Below, in pieces: positions 1-5,237 of a stretch of DNA of 5,237 nucleotides. The notes below the pieces were generated by a model. That model saw only the letters and a list, made by a program, of their open reading frames with translations, was not told the origin of the DNA and did no database searches. Both the position numbers and the translations under genes were made by a program. Position 1 is the stretch's first letter; each line of letters begins with the position of its first letter. Origin of the DNA: Betaproteobacteria bacterium (GTDB lineage: Bacteria; Pseudomonadota; Gammaproteobacteria; Burkholderiales; Rhodocyclaceae); assembly GCA_025997045.1 (NCBI GenBank), contig BNUB01000110.1:1-5237 (forward strand). Direction: 5' to 3'.

Positions 1-660
1 GCCGCGCCGTGGGCAAGTTTCAATCTGGCGACGCATGTCGGGGATGAGCCGACGGCGGTGGCGGCCAATCGCGCGCGTTTGCGTCTGCATCTGCCCGCTG
101 AGCCGTGCTGGCTGGAGCAGGTGCATGGCTGCGGCGTGGTGGATGCCGGGGCGGGGATCGCTGGCGTCCCGGTCGCGGATGCTGCGGTGACGCGCACGGT
201 CGGCCGCGTGTGTGCGGTGCTGACGGCGGACTGTCTGCCGGTGTTGTTCTGCGATGAGGCGGGCAGTGTGGTGGCCGTGGCGCACGCGGGCTGGCGCGGG
301 CTGGCCGCGGGTGTGCTGGAGGCGACGGTGGCGAAAATGGCGCTGGCGCCGGCATGTATCATGGCCTGGCTGGGGCCGGCGATCGGGCCGACGGCGTTTG
401 AAGTGGGCGGTGAGGTCAGGGCGATTTTCCTCGCCCACGACGCTGAGGCCGAAGCGGCTTTTGTCGCGTCCCGGCGGGCGGGCAAATGGCGGGCTGATCT
501 GTTTGTGCTGGCGCGTCAGCGTCTGGCTGCGGTGGGGGTGGGGCAGGTGTATGGGGGGGGAGTGTGTACGGCAAGCGACACGGGAAATTTTTTTTCGTAT
601 CGCCGCGAAGGCCAGACCGGGCGTTTTGCTTCGCTGGTGTGGCTTGCCGGGCGCGCTTGA
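1..660 (+). CDS. pgeF: Peptidoglycan editing factor PgeF (YfiH/LACC1 'laccase-domain' family), 5' end cut off
   Basis: The frame is open from base 1, giving 219 residues before the TGA; the family is usually about 240-260 residues, so roughly 25-40 N-terminal residues lie outside the window. Family marks are clear: SFNLATHVGD (codons 6-15), the EQVHG motif with His at codon 42, the ADCLPVLF motif with Cys at codon 78, AHAGWRG with His at codon 95, WLGPAIGP, and the C-terminal CTASDTGNFFSYRR block. The two His and one Cys are the expected metal-binding catalytic set, all present. Family knowledge: E. coli YfiH/PgeF keeps L-serine out of the first position of the peptidoglycan stem peptide, and the human relative LACC1 acts on purine nucleosides; the older name 'polyphenol oxidase' is misleading. 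The GTG at codon 20 is not the start, because conserved residues precede it. The gene sits 106 bases upstream of phaC, an adjacency I recall from other betaproteobacteria. Confidence 0.93.
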   Translation, partial: AAPWASFNLATHVGDEPTAVAANRARLRLHLPAEPCWLEQVHGCGVVDAGAGIAGVPVADAAVTRTVGRVCAVLTADCLPVLFCDEAGSVVAVAHAGWRGLAAGVLEATVAKMALAPACIMAWLGPAIGPTAFEVGGEVRAIFLAHDAEAEAAFVASRRAGKWRADLFVLARQRLAAVGVGQVYGGGVCTASDTGNFFSYRREGQTGRFASLVWLAGRA

Positions 661-694
661 TCGTTGTGATGTTCGGCGCCATTATCATTATCAT
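657..694 (+). promoter_or_regulatory. Possible phaC promoter region
   Basis: The pgeF-phaC gap has two overlapping weak sigma-70-like options. One is TTGATC (657-662), a 17-base spacer and CATTAT (680-685), each hexamer matching 4 of 6. The other is TTGTGA (664-669), a long 19-base spacer and TATCAT (689-694). The A/T-rich core is a tandem hexamer, ATTATCATTATCAT at 681-694, standing out in a GC-rich stretch. No intrinsic terminator separates pgeF from phaC, so read-through from pgeF is also possible. This is a motif match only. Confidence 0.28.
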
Positions 695-736
695 GGGCAA
701 GCCGGATAGAATGCCGAGATAACATTAAACGAGAGA

Positions 737-760
737 GCCCGGTGTTCGGGCCGAGGGAGA
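737..760 (+). promoter_or_regulatory. phaC leader hairpin and ribosome binding site
   Basis: GCCCG (737-741) and CGGGC (747-751) form a 5-bp all-GC stem with a GTGTT loop. It ends two bases before the purine-rich Shine-Dalgarno GAGGGAGA (753-760), which lies 6 bases before the ATG at 767. The SD supports that start codon. Whether the hairpin affects translation is unknown; it would leave the SD itself unpaired. Confidence 0.6.
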
Positions 761-766
761 AGCGTC

Positions 767-2515
767 ATGTCTGATTCAAACAACAACGGGCCGCAACAAG
801 CTGCCGCCATTCAAGCCATGCTGCAGGCCGGGCAGGCGATGGTCACCGGTTTTTTTGACACGGTCGCCAAGCAGCACGCCGCCATGCAGGACTCCTCCGG
901 GACGGCGGCAGCCAGCCTGCCTTTGCCCGAGGCGCAGGAATTTACCCGCTTGCAGCATGAGTTTGCCAACCAGCACGTGGCGTTGTGGACATCGCTGCTG
1001 GGGCGCAAGCCCGGTGAGTCCGGGCCGCAGGTGGTGACGCCTGAGCCGTCCGACAGGCGCTTTGCTTCGCCGGAATGGGCCTCCAGCCCGGTGTTTGACT
1101 ATCTGCGCCAGGCTTACCTGATCAACTCCAAATTTCTCAATCAGGTCGCCGACAGCATCCCGATGGAAGATGGGCGGGCGAAGGCGCGGGTGCAGTTTCT
1201 CACCGCGCAATATGTCGATGCGCTGGCGCCGTCCAATTTCGCCGCGACCAACCCCGACTTCATCCGCACCGCGATCGAGACCAAGGGGGAGAGCATCGCC
1301 CAGGGGGTCAAGAACCTGCTCGCCGATCTGGAGAAAGGCCATATCTCGATGACCGATGAGTCGGTGTTCGAGGTCGGCAGAAATCTGGCGATCACGCCGG
1401 GGGCGGTGGTCTACGAGAACGAGCTGATTCAGCTCATCCAGTATTCGCCGTCGACCGAGCAGGTGGCGCAGACGCCGCTCCTGATCGTGCCGCCGTGCAT
1501 CAACAAGTACTACATCCTCGACTTGCAGCCGGAAAATTCGCTGGTGCGTTACATCGTCGAGCAGGGCTACACCGTGTTCATGGTGTCGTGGAAAAATGCG
1601 ACCGCCGCCGAGGCGACCCTGGGATGGGACGATTACGTCGCGCTCGGGCCGCTGACGGCGTTGAAGGTGGTGCGCGACATCACCAAGGTCAAAAAGCCCA
1701 ACGTGCTCGGTTTCTGCGTCGGTGGCACCGTCCTCGCGTCGGCGCTGGCTGCGGAGCGGGCGCGCGGGGAAGACCCGGTGTCGAGTGTGACCTTTCTCAC
1801 CACGATGCTCGATTTCTCCGATACCGGCGAGATCGGCTGTCTGGTCGATGAGGCGAGCGTTGCCGCACGCGAGGCGTCGATTGGCAAGCGCGGCCTGCTC
1901 TACGGTCAGGAACTCGCCAATGTGTTCTCTTTCCTGCGCGCCAACGACCTCGTCTGGCAGTACGTGATCGGCAACTATCTCAAGGGTACGACGCCGAAAG
2001 CGTTCGATCTGCTGTACTGGAATTCGGATCCGACCAATCTGCCGGGGCCGTTCATGGCGTGGTATCTGCGGAACATGTATCTCGAAAACAACCTGCGTGT
2101 GCCGGGGAAACTGACCGTGACCGGGCAGAAGATCGACCTCGCCAAGATCGACGCTCCCGCCTTTTTCATGGCCGCACGCGAAGATCACATCGTGCCGTGG
2201 AAAACCTCTTACCTCGGACGCAAGCTGCTCGGCGGCGACACCACGTTCGTGCTGGCGGCCTCCGGCCACATCGCGGGCACGATCAACCCGGCGTCGAAAA
2301 ACAAGCGCAGTTACTGGACGAGCGAGGAGGATGTCACCGCGCCGGATGAGTGGCTGGAAGGCGCAACCGAGGTGCCGGGGAGTTGGTGGCCGCGCTGGAT
2401 TGAATGGCTCGGCCAGTTCGACGGGCGCAAGATCAAGGCGCGGGCAGGGCTGGGCAACGCAAACTACGAGCCGATTCAACCTGCCCCCGGAAGTTATGTG
2501 AAAGAAAAGGCCTGA
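767..2515 (+). CDS. phaC: Class I poly(3-hydroxyalkanoate) synthase PhaC
   Basis: Polymerises (R)-3-hydroxyacyl-CoA, mainly 3-hydroxybutyryl-CoA, into PHB with release of CoA; acts on the surface of cytoplasmic granules. The 582 residues match the usual class I length (Cupriavidus necator PhaC is 589). The poorly conserved N-terminal ~95 residues are followed by the PhaC N-terminal domain (about 95-270) and an alpha/beta-hydrolase catalytic domain. The lipase-like box GFCVGG places the nucleophile at Cys317. The triad is completed by Asp473 in REDHIVPW and His501 in ASGHIAGTINP, with the same 28-residue Asp-His spacing as in C. necator (480/508). Other conserved blocks are PPCINKYYILDLQPENSLVR (243-262), YWNSDPTNLPGP (417-428) and the C-terminal PAPGSYVKEKA. 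The start is fixed by a good SD. phaB follows after 120 bases with no terminator between them, so co-transcription is likely. Nothing is truncated or missing. Confidence 0.97.
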   Translation: MSDSNNNGPQQAAAIQAMLQAGQAMVTGFFDTVAKQHAAMQDSSGTAAASLPLPEAQEFTRLQHEFANQHVALWTSLLGRKPGESGPQVVTPEPSDRRFASPEWASSPVFDYLRQAYLINSKFLNQVADSIPMEDGRAKARVQFLTAQYVDALAPSNFAATNPDFIRTAIETKGESIAQGVKNLLADLEKGHISMTDESVFEVGRNLAITPGAVVYENELIQLIQYSPSTEQVAQTPLLIVPPCINKYYILDLQPENSLVRYIVEQGYTVFMVSWKNATAAEATLGWDDYVALGPLTALKVVRDITKVKKPNVLGFCVGGTVLASALAAERARGEDPVSSVTFLTTMLDFSDTGEIGCLVDEASVAAREASIGKRGLLYGQELANVFSFLRANDLVWQYVIGNYLKGTTPKAFDLLYWNSDPTNLPGPFMAWYLRNMYLENNLRVPGKLTVTGQKIDLAKIDAPAFFMAAREDHIVPWKTSYLGRKLLGGDTTFVLAASGHIAGTINPASKNKRSYWTSEEDVTAPDEWLEGATEVPGSWWPRWIEWLGQFDGRKIKARAGLGNANYEPIQPAPGSYVKEKA

Positions 2516-2528
2516 ATGGTCTTATAAT
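2498..2528 (+). promoter_or_regulatory. Possible internal promoter for phaB
   Basis: A perfect TATAAT sits at 2523-2528, eight bases after the phaC stop. The best -35 is weak: GTGAAA (2498-2503, 4 of 6) at a long 19-base spacing, overlapping the end of phaC. A start near 2535 would give phaB a leader of about 100 bases. A consensus -10 in this GC-rich region is notable, but the poor -35 keeps confidence modest. Confidence 0.35.
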
Positions 2529-2597
2529 GCTGGATGGCCTGTGGTCGTGCTACTGCCACAAGTCAGGTTCGGACGCCTTCGGCCATGTTGCCGCGGG

Positions 2598-2622
2598 CGT
2601 TTCCGGAAACGATTATCCGTTT
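2598..2622 (+). promoter_or_regulatory. Perfect 14-bp palindrome with a third half-site upstream of phaB
   Basis: CGTTTCCGGAAACG (2598-2611) is its own reverse complement over all 14 bases. The right half AAACG (2607-2611) can also pair with a further CGTTT at 2618-2622 across a 6-base ATTATC loop. The order is therefore CGTTT, AAACG, CGTTT, ending just before the phaB Shine-Dalgarno (2623-2628). It could be an operator for a dimeric regulator or part of a leader structure. It does not resemble the TGC-rich sites reported for Paracoccus PhaR as I recall them. The sequence is certain; the function is unknown. Confidence 0.45.
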
Positions 2623-2628
2623 TGAGGA
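2623..2628 (+). promoter_or_regulatory. phaB ribosome binding site
   Basis: TGAGGA lies 7 bases before the ATG at 2636. It decides the start: the frame stays open upstream to an ATG at 2534, but that ATG has no SD and the extra 34 residues have no counterpart in the family. Confidence 0.8.
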
Positions 2629-2635
2629 TTCGAGA

Positions 2636-3379
2636 ATGACCCAAAGAGTTGCACTCGTGACCGGCGCCATGGGCGGCCTGGGCACTGCGATCGCCCAGTC
2701 TTTGGCCCAAGCCGGCCATAAAGTTGTTGCTGCTTACCATCCGGAGTTTGACAAGCCGGAAGAATGGCTGAAAGAACAAGCCGCAGCCGGTTTCAAGGAT
2801 TTCGTTACTGTCGCCGGTGATGTGTCCGATTTGGCCTCGGTGCAGAAGCTGGTCGAGGAAGCCGAACAAAAAGCTGGCCCGATCGACATCCTCGTGAACA
2901 ACGCCGGTATCACCCGCGACAAGATGTTTGCCAAGATGGAACGTGAGCAATGGGATGCGGTGATCAACACCAACCTCTCCAGCCTGTTCAACGTCACCAA
3001 GCAGGTTTCGGCCAAGATGGCTGCCCGTGGCTGGGGCCGCATCATCAACATTTCGTCGGTCAATGGCGTCAAGGGCCAGGCCGGTCAAACCAACTACTCC
3101 GCCGCCAAAGCGGGCGTGATCGGCTTCACCAAGGCGCTGGCGCAAGAGCTGGCGACCAAGGGGGTGACGGTAAACGCCATCGCTCCGGGCTATGTTGCCA
3201 CCAAGATGGTGACCTCGATCCGTGAAGACATCCTCAAAGGCATCATCGACTCCGTGCCGGTGAAGCGTCTGGCCAAGCCGGAAGAGATCGGCTTCGCCGT
3301 GGTCTTCCTTGCTGACGAGTTGTCGGGTTTCACCACTGGCGCCACGATCAACATCAACGGCGGCCTGAACTTCCAGTAA
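2636..3379 (+). CDS. phaB: Acetoacetyl-CoA reductase PhaB (short-chain dehydrogenase)
   Basis: Reduces acetoacetyl-CoA to (R)-3-hydroxybutyryl-CoA, the monomer used by PhaC; cytoplasmic. The 247 residues fit the family (C. necator PhaB is 246) and the start MTQRVALVTG matches it closely. SDR marks: Rossmann glycine motif TGAMGGLG (9-16), NNAG (88-91), Asn113, and the catalytic Ser141, Tyr154 and Lys158 in the NISSVNG and YSAAK segments. The PGYVAT segment (184-189) and the closing TGATININGGL are also typical. FabG is the main alternative, but the GWGRIINISSVNGVKGQAGQ stretch and the position between phaC and phaR favour PhaB. The loop after the second strand (35-43) lacks the Arg pair I recall at 40-41 in C. 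necator PhaB, so cofactor preference may differ. The gene ends 35 bases before a strong terminator. Confidence 0.94.
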   Translation: MTQRVALVTGAMGGLGTAIAQSLAQAGHKVVAAYHPEFDKPEEWLKEQAAAGFKDFVTVAGDVSDLASVQKLVEEAEQKAGPIDILVNNAGITRDKMFAKMEREQWDAVINTNLSSLFNVTKQVSAKMAARGWGRIINISSVNGVKGQAGQTNYSAAKAGVIGFTKALAQELATKGVTVNAIAPGYVATKMVTSIREDILKGIIDSVPVKRLAKPEEIGFAVVFLADELSGFTTGATININGGLNFQ

Positions 3380-3414
3380 GTTGTTTGTGGGGTTGCCGGA
3401 TATCGGGAACCCGG

Positions 3415-3445
3415 AAAACCCCGCCGCAAAGGCGGGGTTTTTGTT
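3415..3445 (+). terminator. Strong intrinsic terminator after phaB
   Basis: AAAACCCCGCC (3415-3425) pairs perfectly with GGCGGGGTTTT (3431-3441): an 11-bp stem with a GCAAA loop, running into the T tract TTTTTGTT (3438-3445). It closes the phaC-phaB unit and implies that phaR has its own promoter or depends on read-through. Confidence 0.92.
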
Positions 3446-3455
3446 CGTACAGAGA

Positions 3456-3507
3456 CATAATGTAGTGGCGCAGCGTTTTGCGCGGCGACCCCACGCAGTA
3501 GAGGAGG
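3456..3507 (+). promoter_or_regulatory. phaR leader: possible -10, inverted repeat and strong ribosome binding site
   Basis: CATAAT (3456-3461) could be a -10 hexamer, but no convincing -35 lies at the right distance, which would fall inside the terminator stem. Downstream, GCGCA (3468-3472) and TGCGC (3479-3483) form an inverted repeat with a 6-base spacer. GTGG (3465-3468) and CCAC (3491-3494) could pair around it. AGGAGG (3502-3507) is a near-perfect Shine-Dalgarno 9 bases before the ATG at 3517. The SD is secure; the promoter is weak evidence. Confidence 0.45.
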
Positions 3508-3516
3508 ATATCTTTT

Positions 3517-4167
3517 ATGGGCGATCAAACCCGCCTGATCAAAAAATACCCCAACCGCCGCCTCTATGACACCTGTACCAGTTCTTACATCACCCTTGCT
3601 GATGTCAAGGATCTGGTGCTGGGCAGCGAGGATTTTCAGGTGGTGGATGCCAAGACAGGCGAAGATTTGACGCGCAGCATCCTGTTGCAGATCATTCTGG
3701 AGGAAGAATCCGGCGGCATGCCGATGTTCACCAGCGATCTGCTGTCGCACATGATCCGTTTCTACGGTCACGCGATGCAGGGCATGATGAGCAAGTATCT
3801 GGAAAACAACATCCAGGCGTTCTCCGACCTGCAGGCCAAGTTGCAGGAGCAGGTGCGCGGTATCTATGGTGACAACGACTCGGCCAGCCAGGATTTGTGG
3901 GCGCAGTTCCTGCATTTTCAGGGGCCGGTACTGCAAAACATGATGGGCGCTTACGTCGAGCAATCGAAAAAGATGTTCCAGCAGATGCAGGAACAGGTCG
4001 AAAGCCAGACCCGCAACATGTTCAGCGGCTTTCAGTTTCCAACCCCGCAGTTACCCCAGTTTCCGGTGCCGCAATTTCCGCTGTCTCCGTTCGTTGACCA
4101 TGCAGCAAACAACGGGGAGGGTGAGACCCTGCACGCGCCAGATCCGCTCGTCCCCACGGGCAAATAA
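3517..4167 (+). CDS. phaR: PHB synthesis repressor PhaR
   Basis: Expected to be a DNA-binding repressor that also binds PHB, so that genes for granule proteins (phasins) and often phaR itself are released when polymer forms. The 216-residue protein starts with the PHB/PHA accumulation regulator DNA-binding domain (about 5-65), carrying the signature [13 protein letters not shown] (7-19), SSYITLADV and [19 protein letters not shown] (42-60). The PHB_acc region follows (about 68-110: [20 protein letters not shown] and YLENNI). Residues 124-170 are Gln- and Met-rich and probably helical. The tail at 172-192 is a Pro/Phe/Gln repeat ([16 protein letters not shown]), then a polar end. The start is fixed by AGGAGG. 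The upstream terminator makes it a separate unit from phaCB. Targets cannot be read from this window beyond possible self-regulation. Confidence 0.95.
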   Translation: MGDQTRLIKKYPNRRLYDTCTSSYITLADVKDLVLGSEDFQVVDAKTGEDLTRSILLQIILEEESGGMPMFTSDLLSHMIRFYGHAMQGMMSKYLENNIQAFSDLQAKLQEQVRGIYGDNDSASQDLWAQFLHFQGPVLQNMMGAYVEQSKKMFQQMQEQVESQTRNMFSGFQFPTPQLPQFPVPQFPLSPFVDHAANNGEGETLHAPDPLVPTGK

Positions 4168-4194
4168 AGGTGCAGGCGGACGCAACAGCCTTTG

Positions 4195-4212
4195 TAGGCC
4201 AGATAGGCCAGA
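4195..4212 (+). repeat. Tandem 9-bp direct repeat
   Basis: TAGGCCAGA occurs twice without a gap (4195-4203 and 4204-4212), starting 27 bases after the phaR stop. The end of the second copy contributes to the left arm of the following hairpin. It is noncoding and looks like a slippage duplication. Confidence 0.85.
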
Positions 4213-4240
4213 CGCCCCCTTGTGGGGCGTTTGCCGTTTT
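4209..4240 (+). terminator. Probable intrinsic terminator after phaR
   Basis: CAGACGCCCC (4209-4218) pairs with GGGGCGTTTG (4224-4233), a 10-bp stem with one G-T pair and a CTTGT loop. The T tract is broken (TTTGCCGTTTT), so termination may be less efficient than after phaB. Confidence 0.65.
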
Positions 4241-4267
4241 GCCCTTCTGCCATTGTGCAGATTTAAT
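4239..4267 (+). promoter_or_regulatory. Likely rimO promoter
   Basis: TTGCCC (4239-4244, 4 of 6) is followed after exactly 17 bases by TTTAAT (4262-4267, 5 of 6). Transcription would begin near 4274, only about 9 bases before the rimO ATG. The -35 abuts the phaR terminator, so the two signals share a very compact gap. Confidence 0.5.
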
Positions 4268-4282
4268 TTTCGAGTGACGAGC

Positions 4283-5237
4283 ATGAGTTCCCCCCTCCGC
4301 CCGCAAGCGCCCAAAATCGGGTTTATCAGTCTGGGCTGCCCCAAGGCCTCGGTCGATTCTGAACACATCCTGACCCGCCTGAGCGCCGAAGGCTATCAGA
4401 TCACCGGGTCTTACGATGACGCCGATCTGGTGGTGGTCAACACCTGTGGTTTCATCGACGCCGCCATCGAGGAATCGCTCGACGCCATCGGCGAAGCGCT
4501 GGCCGAAAACGGCAAGGTCATCGTCACCGGCTGCCTGGGCGCGCGCGACGATGTGGTTTTGGCCGCCCATCCGCAAGTGCTGGCCGTGACCGGCCCGCAC
4601 GCGACCGAAGAACTCCTGCATGTGATCCACAAGCATCTGCCCAAGCCGCATGACCCGTTTACCGATCTGGTGCCGCCGCAGGGCATTCGCCTGACGCCCG
4701 ACCATTACGCCTATCTGAAAATTTCCGAAGGCTGCAACCACGGCTGTACCTTCTGCATCATCCCCGCGCTGCGCGGGCCACTGGTGAGCCGCCCGATTCA
4801 TGAAGTGATGCGCGAGGCCGAAGTGCTGGTGGAAGCCGGGGTCAAGGAAATCCTCGTCATCTCCCAAGACACCTCCGCTTATGGCGTCGATGTCAAATAC
4901 CGCACCGGTTTCTGGGGCGGGCGACCGCTCAAGACCCGCTTCCACGATCTGGCGAAGGCGCTTGGCGAGCTGGGAGTCTGGATCAGAATGCACTACGTTT
5001 ACCCGTATCCGAATGTGGACGAAGTCGTCGAACTGATGGCGGAGGGCAAAATCCTGCCCTATCTCGACGTGCCTTTCCAGCACGCCAGCCCCCGTGTCCT
5101 GCAGGCGATGAAACGCCCGGCCAACACCGAAAACGTACTCGAACGGGTACGCCGCTGGCGCAGTATCTGCCCCGATATCACCCTGCGCTCGACCTTCATC
5201 ACCGGCTTCCCCGGCGAAACTGAAGAAGATTTCGAGC
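4283..5237 (+). CDS. rimO: Ribosomal protein uS12 methylthiotransferase RimO, 3' end cut off
   Basis: Radical SAM enzyme that adds a beta-methylthio group to a conserved aspartate of ribosomal protein uS12 (RpsL). The frame runs from ATG 4283 to the window edge: 318 codons of a family of about 440, so the end of the radical SAM domain and the TRAM domain are outside. The N-terminal methylthiotransferase domain has its three cluster cysteines: Cys19 (SLGCPK), Cys55 (VNTCGF) and Cys84 (TGCLG). The radical SAM CxxxCxxC motif is CNHGCTFC at 151-158. [20 protein letters not shown] and [15 protein letters not shown] are typical of RimO and separate it from MiaB. The start is the ATG just upstream of [12 protein letters not shown]; a GTG three codons earlier is possible. 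The SD is weak (GAG at 4272-4274). Placed 115 bases after phaR, behind its own likely promoter. Confidence 0.96.
   Translation, partial: MSSPLRPQAPKIGFISLGCPKASVDSEHILTRLSAEGYQITGSYDDADLVVVNTCGFIDAAIEESLDAIGEALAENGKVIVTGCLGARDDVVLAAHPQVLAVTGPHATEELLHVIHKHLPKPHDPFTDLVPPQGIRLTPDHYAYLKISEGCNHGCTFCIIPALRGPLVSRPIHEVMREAEVLVEAGVKEILVISQDTSAYGVDVKYRTGFWGGRPLKTRFHDLAKALGELGVWIRMHYVYPYPNVDEVVELMAEGKILPYLDVPFQHASPRVLQAMKRPANTENVLERVRRWRSICPDITLRSTFITGFPGETEEDFE

Noticed and set aside
58..60. GTG as the start of pgeF
   Set aside because: The frame is open to base 1 and the preceding codons encode the conserved SFNLATHVGD segment, so the gene begins outside the window.
855..860. Perfect TTGACA inside phaC
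   Set aside because: No -10 hexamer at a usable distance downstream; it encodes conserved-frame residues.
776..2479. 567-codon open frame on the minus strand across phaC
   Set aside because: It mirrors the strongly conserved phaC; the translation is Arg/His-rich with no recognisable domain. Long antisense frames are expected from GC-biased codon use.
2527..2625. 32-codon small ORF in the phaC-phaB gap, its stop overlapping the phaB SD
   Set aside because: The overlap hints at a leader peptide, but there is no ribosome binding site for its ATG and no recognisable peptide pattern, so chance is more likely.
2534..2635. N-terminal extension of phaB to the ATG at 2534
   Set aside because: No Shine-Dalgarno, family-unlike residues, and the ATG at 2636 has a good SD and a start identical in style to known PhaB.
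2522..3145. 207-codon minus-strand frame over phaB
   Set aside because: Shadow of the phaB coding sequence; no motif or SD.
3381..3569. 62-codon plus-strand frame spanning the terminator and phaR start
   Set aside because: It crosses a strong terminator, overlaps phaR in another frame and has no SD or recognisable domain.
4022..5083. 353-codon open frame on the minus strand across the phaR end, gap and rimO
   Set aside because: It is antisense to rimO with all its conserved motifs and shows no domain of its own.

Overview
The window is GC-rich bacterial chromosome with tightly spaced genes, all on the + strand. It holds five genes: pgeF (5' end cut off), phaC, phaB, phaR and rimO (3' end cut off). 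The class I PHA synthase, the PhaB-type reductase, the PhaR-type regulator and the pgeF-phaC adjacency point to a polyhydroxybutyrate (PHB)-storing betaproteobacterium. Rhodocyclales or a near relative is my best guess, but that rank is inference from gene order and protein resemblance, not from a search.

Layout. 1-660 is the end of pgeF, a cupin-unrelated metallo-enzyme of the YfiH/LACC1 family. 661-766 is a leader with possible promoter elements, a small hairpin and a good ribosome binding site. 767-2515 is full-length phaC with an intact Cys-Asp-His triad. 2516-2635 is a 120-base gap with a consensus -10 hexamer and a perfect 14-bp palindrome. 2636-3379 is phaB. 3415-3445 is a strong intrinsic terminator closing the phaCB block. 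3446-3516 is the phaR leader, with a small inverted repeat and a strong Shine-Dalgarno. 3517-4167 is phaR. 4168-4282 holds a tandem 9-bp repeat, a second terminator-like hairpin and a good promoter for the next gene. 4283-5237 is the first 318 codons of rimO.

How the genes work together. PhaB reduces acetoacetyl-CoA to (R)-3-hydroxybutyryl-CoA, PhaC polymerises it into PHB granules, and PhaR is expected to sense PHB and repress granule-associated genes. The beta-ketothiolase gene phaA, which lies between phaC and phaB in the classic Cupriavidus operon, is not present here, so acetoacetyl-CoA must come from a thiolase encoded elsewhere. pgeF (peptidoglycan precursor quality control) and rimO (ribosomal protein uS12 methylthiolation) are housekeeping neighbours.

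I see no mobile element, CRISPR array, tRNA, rRNA or unknown multi-gene system. The most interesting points are small: the palindrome in front of phaB, the missing phaA, the unusual cofactor loop of PhaB, and the compact terminator/promoter between phaR and rimO.
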